From Epithemia pelagica (taxonomy: Eukaryota; Bacillariophyta; Bacillariophyceae; Surirellales; Surirellaceae), in assembly GCA_946965045.2 (NCBI GenBank), contig OX337241.1, positions 1,612,001-1,676,000 on the forward strand: a stretch of DNA of 64,000 nt, written 5' to 3'. How positions within the stretch are numbered: the stretch's first letter is position 1; each line of letters starts with the position of its first letter. Shown here in pieces: positions 27,676 through 38,900 of this stretch. The position numbers and the translations under genes were made by a program. Below the pieces are notes generated by a model. It was not told the origin of the DNA. It saw only the letters and a list, made by a program, of their open reading frames with translations, and made no database searches.

Positions 27676-29046
27676 ATGGGCCAGAAACATTCAGATAGTA
27701 TTTGTTCGGTAGGTACCGAAGGAACTGCATCAGGGACTGCATCCACCACCCAAGTAGATACGATTCCGGGAAACCAAGGCCTAGATGGGAATCAAGAATC
27801 AGAAACAAGATTGGACGACCAGAAGAAGAAGCCGATTGAGAGATGGATTTTACCGGTGGGAGCGGAGCAAATCATTTTGCTGTTGGTGGCCGAAGAGATT
27901 TTACATCAGATGCTGAACCACAAACTCGGTCAACCGGGAACGTTGGATCACAAAGTTCTGGGCGACTTGGTCACACGCTTTCCCGCTACGTGTTTGCGTA
28001 CCTACGAGTTCTCGTGGGAAGATGGACAAACCCGAGAACTTTATCCATTCGCCATGCTTTGTTGTTTGAGACCTCCACTGTGGCTCGCACAACTGTTTTA
28101 CAAGGCCAACCCACGTGCCATTTCCACGCAGGAATCCAAACGAGGCAGCTTGCCGCTCCATTATTCATGTGCCTTTGAAGCCAGTTTGGATGTGGTCCAG
28201 TTCTTGTATGACAAATATCCGGAAGGAGTGTGCACCCCACGCAAAGATCATGTCTACCCGCTTCACTTGGCATGTGGCTACTACAGTGGCAAGCCTACTG
28301 TCATTAACTTTTTGCTGGACAAATTTCCGGACGGTGCTAGTCAACGCTGCACCGATTTGTACTGGTTCCCCTTGCACTCCGCCGCCCAAGGTGGTGTACC
28401 ACTGTGTGTGGTGCAACGACTGTATAGTCTCTTTCCTGAAGGTGTTACTGGTTTAGACAAGTATGGGAAAACGCCATTGCATACCGCTTGTCGCAATAAG
28501 GGCAACCTCGAGAATGTGGAATTTTTCATACGCGTTGGTCCTCAAGCACTGCAGATGGAAGATTACGGCCACTTCAGACCCATTTTCTTAGCGGCCATGT
28601 ACCAAACACCAGAGGTGATCCAACTGTTGTTGAATCACACTCAAGAACGCGTGGACAATTTGGGTGCCACCCTCTTGCATTGGGCGGCCGTACGCAACTC
28701 CGCCAATGTTGTGGACTTTTTGGCCGGACAATTTCCTCAAATGTTGACTGCCCGAACCCGCGATCGTGATCAATACACGCCATTGCTGGGTGCCTGCTTG
28801 AACGAAGGATCGGTGGAAAGCATCAAAGTGTTGATCCGACACAATCGGCACACCTTGTTCATGGCCGATGGCGATGGACGATTGCCACTCCAAGCGGCAA
28901 TTCATGCAAATGCCAGTGCGTCTATTGTAGATTTGTTAACCCAAGAACACGAACAACAGGAACGGCAGCGAGGCGATAACCAGCAAAGAAACAAAGAACA
29001 AGGGCAGCAAGACACGACGGAGGAAGATACAATGATTGTGGATTAG
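27676..29046 (+). CDS. ankyrin-repeat protein
   Basis: From ATG 27676 the protein is 456 aa. An Ala/Thr-rich N-terminus and an ~80-residue helical region (LLLVAEEILHQMLNHKLG) precede about seven ankyrin-type repeats. Recognisable repeat cores are LPLHYSCAF, YPLHLACGYY, FPLHSAAQGG, TPLHTACRN, ATLLHWAAVRN, TPLLGACLN and LPLQAAIHANA. The repeats are of the form common in diatom genomes, with YDKYPEG or DKFPDG between the two helices. The C-terminus is Gln/Glu-rich. Ankyrin arrays bind partner proteins; the partner is unknown and no catalytic domain is present. No signal peptide, so probably cytosolic or nuclear. Confidence 0.85.
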   Translation: MGQKHSDSICSVGTEGTASGTASTTQVDTIPGNQGLDGNQESETRLDDQKKKPIERWILPVGAEQIILLLVAEEILHQMLNHKLGQPGTLDHKVLGDLVTRFPATCLRTYEFSWEDGQTRELYPFAMLCCLRPPLWLAQLFYKANPRAISTQESKRGSLPLHYSCAFEASLDVVQFLYDKYPEGVCTPRKDHVYPLHLACGYYSGKPTVINFLLDKFPDGASQRCTDLYWFPLHSAAQGGVPLCVVQRLYSLFPEGVTGLDKYGKTPLHTACRNKGNLENVEFFIRVGPQALQMEDYGHFRPIFLAAMYQTPEVIQLLLNHTQERVDNLGATLLHWAAVRNSANVVDFLAGQFPQMLTARTRDRDQYTPLLGACLNEGSVESIKVLIRHNRHTLFMADGDGRLPLQAAIHANASASIVDLLTQEHEQQERQRGDNQQRNKEQGQQDTTEEDTMIVD

Positions 29047-29939
29047 GTCGTGGTTTCTTTTATAGCTATTTCGCCTGGTATCAGAAGCCCCAAAAGTGTG
29101 TATTATTGCTTTGTTAATGCCACCTCTGTGCGAAAGACGGGCTTCGAGAACGCAGAAAGTTATCTCACAGTATAGACTTCCTCTTTTTTAATTTCAGAGT
29201 ACGCATTCATCTGTGGTTTAGGTCTAGTTTTATGTGCTGGTGGTGGAGTCCATTTTGCATAGTCTCTCTTGGACACAAACAAATATACCAGCTTCTTTTG
29301 TCTCAGTCCAAATTGTTGCCATGAAACCAAGATGCTTCCGATATGGCTCTCTTCCTTCATTCATCTTGATTGGCTGATGGACAGAGCCAAATCGAATCCT
29401 ACCCACATAGGATGAGAACCTACCTAGTTGGAGATTGAGGATTGAGGCGCTTCCCAAAAGGGGGACATGTTGGGGGAGGACTTGAAATTTGATATGCACT
29501 TGACATCATGAGTGATGACTGCGTGCGGAATTTTCTCCTTCAGAAGCTTTTTCATTCCAGTGTACTCGTGGTCATGGAAAAGTACAGTATTTATGGATAC
29601 CCCGCGCACTCCGTTCTCGATTGCGCGTGTAACTTGGGAAGATACATACATTGCTTGGCAGCAATTTATGTGACTCTGCACGCCTGCTCGCTTTCGCGTG
29701 ACGGCCTGTCACGGATCTCTCCCTCACATTTTTCTTTTTCTGGACATCGAACCCATTCACAAGATACGACTTGGTAGTTGGTACTACAAGGTGAACAAAG
29801 AAGAAACTTGTGATCACAAAGAAGAAACTTGTGATCCGTTCAACCAGACTAAAGTGGTAGAAGAATTCGTCGTCGCCTCTGAAGAAGATACAGAAATATT
29901 GGGAAGGAGGACTAGAATCGTGAAGGAAAATCATTCATC
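29047..29939. other. intergenic, upstream of the giant LRR gene
   Basis: No gene is recognised. A 21-bp unit (ACAAAGAAGAAACTTGTGAT plus C) is repeated exactly in tandem at 29795-29836, about 100 bp before the start codon at 29940. Confidence 0.55.
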
Positions 29940-32900
29940 ATGTTGATCCAATGTGGCTTCAATCGTCTTCCCTTCTTTTTCGGGGTGTTGCAACTCGCTT
30001 CAGTTCTCGTCAACGTTCACGCTGATTCCAGCTTGTCCTGTGGCGTCCAATTCTCCTATACAAGTAGTGACTTCGAGTACGTCTGTGTTCCAACGACTAA
30101 GAATCCCACGTTGGCACCTCTTCCAACTCAGGCCCCGATAGCCATCCCAACAACGCCGGCACCGTTTGGTCAACAAAGCAATGGTTCAAATCAGCCCACG
30201 ACGACTAATCAATCGCCCTCACCAACATGGTCTCCTACGGTCACCACACCTCGTCCGTCTGTATTGAATCCACCTAGCCCTGCGACCGCACAACCGACGG
30301 AAATTCCATTCGGTGAGAACGATTTGACATCAAGCCCAACTATTCTTCCCTCCACAGTCCTGCCGAGTCGAAATCCCTCAATTTCTCCGTTGTCTCAGCC
30401 GCCTTCAGAGCAACCAACGTATGTGTCTCCGACGCCAGCGTCTTCGGTCCCAAATGGCACTCCTTTTGGCGAGAACGAGATGACTCTTTCCCCATCCTCT
30501 GTTCCCACCACTGATCCGACAACACGTTCGCCCCATCAACTCACGTCCAATCCATCCATTGAAGAAATTAAGCAGCCTTCTCAGGTCCCAACCGGCAGTC
30601 CTACTGTTGATTCATTTAGTCAATCTGAAATAACGTTACAACCCTCGCAAACTCCTACGCAACAGCTGCCATCTATGCTGACACCGGAGCCTACAAAGTT
30701 TCTCGGCAGCCCTACCGCAGAACCCAATGGTGATCCAACCATACCAGAAATAACATCAAGTCCATCATCACTTCCAACAAAGAACCCAAGCGTTGTCATG
30801 GAAACTTTCGCGCCAGCGGAAACCAGTCAACCAACGCTAAGTTCAACATCGACTCCAACACAAGCACCGACAGCAATGACAGCCCAACCAACGGTCCAGG
30901 CCCAAGTCGAATCCTCCACAAGCCCAAACCAGAGTTCATCAGTCGATATACCCACCCCATCACCGTCTGAACAAGCTCTTTCTTCGTATATGCCAACAAC
31001 ACAACAAACAGGTCAACAGGCCACCAACACGCCGACGGACGCACCCTTTGGACAGAGTGGAGTTACACCCAGTCCAGCAACAGCTACGGCCGACTCACCA
31101 ACAAGTCCTCCGTCGTCTTTTGGAACACCATCACCATCGGCAAACATAGAAGCTGCGACGGAATCACCGTCTTCTCTACAGCAAGGTACCTCGACACCTT
31201 CCACCGATGTACCCACATTTGCTCCAACCACAGTAGCCAATGTAGAAACAGACCAACCAACAATACCAGGCCAGACGGACTCCCCAAGTTCTGGTACGAC
31301 GCCAACTTCTGCGACACCAGGAAGTCCTACGCCTACGGTCACTCCTAGTATTCAAGATGAACCGACATTCCGGCCATCGTCACTAGCAACAAATCATGAA
31401 GCTTCTGATGAGCCGACGGACGCACCCTTTGGACAGAGTGGCGTTACGTCCGGTCCAGCAACAGATACGGCCGACTCACCAACAAGTCCTCCGTCGTCTT
31501 TTGGAACACCATCACCATCGGCAAACATAGAAGCTGCGACGGAATCACCGTCTTCTCTACAGCAAGGTACCTCGACACCTTCCACCGATGTACCCACATT
31601 TGCTCCAACCACAGTAGCCAATGTAGAAACAGACCAACCAACAATACCAGGCCAGACGGACTCCCCAAGTTCTGGTACGACGCCAACTTCTGCGACACCA
31701 GGAAGTCCTACGCCTACGGTCACTCCTAGTATTCAAGATGAACCGACATTCCGGCCATCGTCACTAGCAACAAATCAAGAAGCTTCTGATGAGCCGACGG
31801 ACGCACCCTTTGGACAGAGTGGCGTTACGTCGGGTCCAACAACAGATACGGCCGACTCACCAACAAGTCCTCCGTCGTCTTTTGGAACACCATCACCATC
31901 GGCAAACATAGAAGCTGCGACGGAATCACCGTCTTCTCTACAACAAGGTACCTCGACACCTTCCACCGATGTACCCACATTTGCTCCAACAACAGTAGCC
32001 AATGTAGAAACAGACCAACCAACAATACCAGGCCAGACGGACTCCCCAAGTTCTGGTACGACGCCAACTTCTGCGACACCAGGAAGTCCTACGCCTACGG
32101 TCACTCCTAGTATTCAAGATGAACCGACATTCCGGCCATCGTCACTAGCAACAAATCAAGAAGCTTCTGATGAGCCGACGGACGCACCCTTTGGACAGAG
32201 TGGCGTTACGTCGGGTCCAACAACAGATACGGCCGACTCACCAACAAGTCCTCCGTCGTCTTTTGGAACACCATCACCATCGGCAATCGTAGAACCTGCG
32301 ACGGAATCACCGTCTTCTCTACAACAAGGTACCTCGACACCTTCTATCGATGTACCCACATTTGCACCAACGCCGGAGGCGAATCGTGAGACAAATCAAC
32401 CGTCAATTATTGGGGGGACGGAAGCCCCAATTGCTGCCACAACGCCAACGTCTAAAACATCTGACAGTCCTACAGTCGCCACCAGCAGTCAGGATGATCG
32501 AACTGCCTTGCCGACATCACTAGGAACAAATCAAGAAGCTACCGGCCAACCAACGACTCCTCCAATTGGTCAAAGCCAAATTTCCCCGGCCCCAACAACA
32601 GATGCTACGAATCCTCCGTCATCGATTGGAACCACTATACCGACTAGCGCGCCGCCTTCTGATTTCCCAACATTTCAAGGAACAAATCAAGGGGCTACTG
32701 GCCAACCAACGAATCCTCCATTTGGTCAAAGCGAAACGTCCTCTGTGCCAACAACAGATACTTCTTCTGACTCACCAACAAGTCCTCCATCATCGAACGG
32801 AACTACTACACCCACAAGCGTGTCAACCACCACCTTCCCAACGTCACCGGCAACAAATAATCAGCAAGCTACGGTTCAACCAACGGACACCTCTTTTGGA

Positions 32901-35900
32901 GAAAACGAAATAACAGCAGTACCAACTGCAGATGTTGCTGCTTTACCAACAAGTCCTCCAAGTTCGGTTGGAACAACAACACCCACAAGCGTGTTAACCA
33001 CCTTCCCAACATCACCAGCAACAAGGGTGACGCCCACTGGCGTCCCGACATCACAAGGAACCAATAAGGAAACTTCCCTTCAACCAGCGCAAGCTCCTTT
33101 TGCACAAAACGGAATGACGCAAGAACCAACAACAGACACACCTGGATCCGGAACTAGTGCTCCATCGGCTGTGCCGTCATCTGCATCAACCAAGGTCCGA
33201 ACCGAGTCACCTTCTTCGTTAGTAGAAGGTACAAACAGACCATCGTCCAAAGCGACAACAATTGCACCAACAACTGGAATAAATGGTGGAACAAGTCAAC
33301 CCTCTATTCCTGGACAGACAACATCACCTAGCGACGATACAACACCAACATCCACATCTGATGGCTCTCCTACAATCGCTCCGAACGCCCAGAGTCAATT
33401 AAGCGCCGGGCCAACTATACAAGACACAACAGAGGAAAATACCCCAGTTCCATCGACAAATACGATCGGCCCACCCACAAGTGGTCCATGGGTTGCTGAA
33501 ACAAATTCACCTGCAATAACCACAACATCCTCGCCATCTTCAATCGAACAAGGTACAAACGCACCATCGAGAGAAATTACAACATCATCCCCCACCATTG
33601 ATGGGACTGTCGTAACAAGTCCACCCTCGACTTTTCGTCAGACTGGATCTCCAGGTGACACATCAAACACTGATAGTCCAACATTCGCTCCAAACAAGCA
33701 AGATGCGCCAAGCGCTTTACCAACAATACCGAGGACAGGTCAGGAGGCAACCGGCCAACCCACCGAAGCACCATTTGGACAAAGCGGAAATACTCCAGTT
33801 CCAACTACAGATACACCTGGCTCACCCACAAGTGCTCCATCCTTCGCTGGAACATCATCGCCTTCTTCAATCGAACCCGGTACAAACACACCATCGCGAG
33901 AAATTACAACATCGTCCCCCAGCATTGAAGCAACAGTGGTACCTACTCAGCCCTCAACTTTTCGTCAGACTGGATCCCCAAGTGGCACAGCAAACACTGA
34001 TAGTCCAACAATCGCCCCAAACAAGCAAGATGCTCCGAGTGCTTTACCAACAACTCCGAGGACAGGTCAGGAGGCAACCAGCCAACCCACCGAAGCGCCA
34101 TTTGGACAAAGCGGAAATACCCCAGTTCCAACAACAGATCCAGTTGTCTCACCCACAAGTGCTCCATCCTTCGCTGGAACATCATCGCCTTCTTCAATCG
34201 AACCCGGTACAAACACACCATCGAGAGAAATTACAACATCGTCCCCCAGCATTGAAGCAACAGTGGTAACTACTCAGCCCTCAACTTTTCGTCAGACTGG
34301 ATCCCCAAGTGGCACAGCAAACACTGATAGTCCAACAATCGCCCCAAACAAGCAAGATGCTCCCAGCGCTTTACCAACAAAAACGGGGACAGGTCAGGAG
34401 GCAACCGGCCAACCCACCGAAGCACCATTTGGACAAAGCGGAAATACTCCAGTTCCAACTACAGATACACCTGGCTCACCCACAAGTGCTCCATCGTTCG
34501 CTGGAACATCATCGCCTTCTTCAATCGAACCCGGTACAAACACACCATCGAGAGAAATTACAACATCGTCCCCCAGCATTGAAGCAACAGTGGTACCTAC
34601 TCAGCCCTCAACTTTTCGTCAGACTGGATCCCCAAGTGGCACAGCAAACACTGATAGTCCAACAATCGCCCCAAACAAGCAAGATGCTCCGAGTGCTTTA
34701 CCAACAACTCCGAGGACAGGTCAGGAGGCAACCGGCCAACCCACCGAAGCGCCATTTGGACAAAGCGGAAATACCCCAGTTTCAACAACACATCCAGTTG
34801 TCTCACCCACAAGTGCTCCATCCTTCGCTGGAACATCATCGCCTTCTTCAATCGAACCCGGTACAAACACACCATCGAGAGAAATTACAACATCGTCCCC
34901 CAGCATTGAAGCAACAGTGGTAACTACTCAGCCCTCAACTTTTCGTCAGACTGGATCCCCAAGTGGCACAGCAAACACTGATAGTCCAACAATCGCCCCA
35001 AACAAGCAAGATGCTCCCAGCGCTTTACCAACAAAAACGGGGACAGGTCAGGAGGCAACCGGCCAACCCACCGAAGCGCCATTTGGACAAAGCGGAAATA
35101 CCCCAGTTCCAACTACAGATCCAGTTGTCTCACCCACAAGTGCTCCATCCTTCGCTGGAACATCATCGCCTTCTTCAATCGAACCCAGTACAAACACACC
35201 ATCGAGAGAAATTACAACATCGTCCCCCAGCATTGAAGCAACAGTGGTAACTATTCAGCCCTCAACTTTTCGTCAGACTGGATCCCCAAGTGGCACAGCA
35301 AACACTGATAGTCCAACAATCGCCCCAAACAAGCAAGATGCTCCCAGCGCTTTACCAACAAAAACGGGGACAGGTCAGGAGGCAACCGGCCAACCCACCG
35401 AAGCACCATTTGGACAAAGCGGAAATACTCCAGTTCCAACTACAGATACACCTGGCTCACCCACAAGTGCTCCATCGTTCGCTGGAACATCATCGCCTTC
35501 TTCAATCGAACCTGGCACAAACACACCATCGAGAGAAATTACAACATCGTCCCCCAGCATTGAAGCAACAGTGGTACCTACTCAGCCCTCAACTTTTCGT
35601 CAGACTGGATCCCCAAGTGGCACAGCAAACACTGATAGTCCAACAATCGCCCCAAACAAGCAAGATGCTCCGAGTGCTTTACCAACAACTCCGAGGACAG
35701 GTCAGGAGGCAACCGGCCAACCCACCGAAGCGCCATTTGGACAAAGCGGAAATACCCCAGTTCCAACAACAGATCCAGTTGTCTCACCCACAAGTGCTCC
35801 ATCCTTCGCTGGAACATCATCGCCTTCTTCAATCGAACCCGGTACAAACACACCATCGAGAGAAATTACAACATCGTCCCCCAGCATTGAAGCAACAGTG

Positions 35901-38900
35901 GTAACTACTCAGCCCTCAACTTTTCGTCAGACTGGATCCCCAAGTAGCACAGCAAACACTGATAGTCCAACAATCGCCCCAAACAAGCAAGATGCTCCCA
36001 GCGCTTTACCAACAAAAACGGGGACAGGTCAGGAGGCAACCGGCCAAGCCACCGAAGCGCCATTTGGACAAAGCGGAAATACCCCAGTTCCAACTACAGA
36101 TCCAGTTGTCTCACCCACAAGTGCTCCATCCTTCGCTGGAACATCATCGCCTTCTTCAATCGAACCCGGTACAAACACACCATCGAGAGAAATTACAACA
36201 TCGTCCCCCAGCATTGAAGCAACAGTGGTAACTTCTCAGGCCTCAACTTTTCGTCAGACTGGATCCCCAAGTAGCACATCAAACACTGATAGTCCAACAT
36301 TCGATCCAAACAAGCAAGAAGCTCCGAGTGCTTTACCAACAATACCGAGGACAGGTCAGGAGGCAACCGGCCAACCCACTGAAGCACCATTCGGACAAAG
36401 TGGAAATACTCCAGTTCCAACAAAAGAGACACCTGGATTACCTACAAGTCTTCCGTCGTCTGTTGGAACTGAATCACCATCAAGAGGTACAGATTCACCG
36501 TCAACAGAGCTACCAACAGTGACACTTAGCACATCATCGAATATCGATACGACACAGCCGACTTTAGCTCTTCAAACTGGATCGCCCAGTAATATAGAAA
36601 TTCCTACGTCAGAAAGTACTGGGTCGCCCACAGCGGCGTCAAGCTCTTCGCCAACAACTACAGGGTCAAATCTCGGGACTACAGTTCAAACAACGGAAGC
36701 ACCGTTTGGACAAAGCAATGGGCAAAGTGACATCACTGCGACACCAACCAACGAGCCATCTGCCTCTAGAGCAACTCAACCACCCTCAAGCATGGCACCA
36801 ACGCCACCTCCAGCGAATGACCAAAGAACAAACACTCCCACAGTGGCATCAACAACTGACATGAACGGCGCTACCATTCAGCCTTCTTCACTTCTTCAGA
36901 CTTTATCTCCCAGTGATAAGGTTACTCCAACATCTCCTACCAGTTCACCTTCAATCACTCCGAGCAAAAAAGATGAGCCCAGCTCCTCGCCGACAACGCA
37001 ACTAACAGACAAAAACACTTCTAGTCCGCCAACACAAACACCACTAGACGAGAACGAAGTAACTCCAGCGCCATCTTCATTGCAGGAGAATACTGCTACG
37101 AGCAATCCTTCATCAAATTCCGCGGCGACAAACACAAAAATTCCCAGTGGGTCACCTTCCAGACAATCACCTACGATCATGCCAACACCTCCAACGGCAG
37201 TTGACGAAGAAAGCTTCGTTCCTACGATATTTGCAGGCACAGAGACACCATCGGGCGCAACCGTGGAAAGTACTCCACCTTCATTGAATGCTCCCATCAG
37301 TCCGTCTTCCACTTCTGCTACCGAGCAGCCTAGCAGTTTGGCAGCAACACCATCAGTTTCCCCTGTTGACAACTCTGGTACCTTCTCTCCATCCAGCACA
37401 ACGACCGAAGTTCCAATTTCAACAACCGTTGCGCCGTCTGAGGCTCCCGCAGGCAATACTGGTGGTACCAACAGCCCTTCGTTGGGTCCAGTGGATTTAT
37501 TGACGACCATTCCAACAACTCAAGCCACCGGTTCTCCTACGGCAATATCGTCATTACCTCCTGCTGTGTCGAATGGTAATACAATAGCTCCTACGGTATT
37601 TGCAGGCACAGAGGCACCATCGGGAGCAACCGTGGAAAGTACTCCACCTTCATTGAATGCTCCCATCAGTCCGTCTTCCACTTCTGCTACCGAGCAGCCT
37701 AGCAGTTTGGCAGCAACACCATCAGTTTCCCCTGTTGACAACTCTGGTACCTCCTCTCCATCCAGCACAACGACCGAAGTTCCAATTTCAACAACCGTTG
37801 CGCCGTCTGAGGCTCCCGCAGGCAATACTGGTGGTACCAACAGCCCTTCGTTGGGTCCAGTGGATATATTGACGATCATTCCAACAACTCAAGCCACCGG
37901 TTCTCCTACGGCAATATCGTCATTACCTCCTGCTGTGTCGAATGGTAATACAATAGCTCCTACGGTATTTGCAGGCACAGAGACACCATCGGGAGCAACC
38001 GTGGAAAGTACTCCACCTTCATTGAATGCTCCCATCAGTCCGTCTTCCACTTCTGCTACCGAGCAGCCTAGCAGTTTGGCAGCAACACCATCAGTTTCCC
38101 CTGTTGACAACTCTGGTACCTCCTCTCCGTCGATCACAAGGACAGAGGTTCCAGTTTCAACAACCGTTGCGCCGTCTGAGGCTCCCGCAGGCAATACTGG
38201 TGGTACCAACAGCCCGTCGTTGGGTCCAGTGGATTTATTGACGACCATTCCAACAACTCAAGCCACCGGTTCTCCTACGGTCACCACAATATTGCCCTCG
38301 ACAGATGCTCCCTCCGCAGAAAATCAAATATCGGGCTCTTCATCTACAAGGGTTCCGACTTCGCCACCATCATTGTCCCCGACATCATCACGGTGTGGGT
38401 TGTCGGCAGCGCAGCGGGAAACGGCTATTAATGACACCATATCTAGTCTTTATGGACCAGCAGCAAGCCTTTGGAATTCTTCTACACCCCAATATGATGC
38501 ATTCGTGTGGCTTGTGGACAACGACCCAGGATTCGTGTGCCCAGGATCGGCTAATCTGGTTCAACGCTATGTGCTGGCAGTTCTGTACATGGGAACAAGC
38601 GGGAATTCCTGGATATCGTGCTCAACAGGGGACGAAATCGGGTGTGACGGCGAACCTTTTTTAAGCGCAAGTGACGAATGCGACTGGGGAGGCATATATT
38701 GTAACGATGACGGAAATCTCACTGGTATTCATCTTGACAAAAACAACCTTGTTGGAACAATACCATCGGAGCTGGGGCTGTTGAAAAATCTAGAAGAAAT
38801 TGTCATGGATGATAATCAACTCTCCGGTTCGATTCCATCATACCTGGGAAATATTTCAGCATTGCAAATTGTCGATCTTGATAACAACACATTGACTGGG

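Noticed and set aside
31013-38248. Many long open frames on the other strand and in a second plus frame across the LRR stalk repeats
   Set aside because: They repeat with the same period as the stalk, have no recognisable content, and result from the biased Ser/Thr/Pro codons of the true gene.
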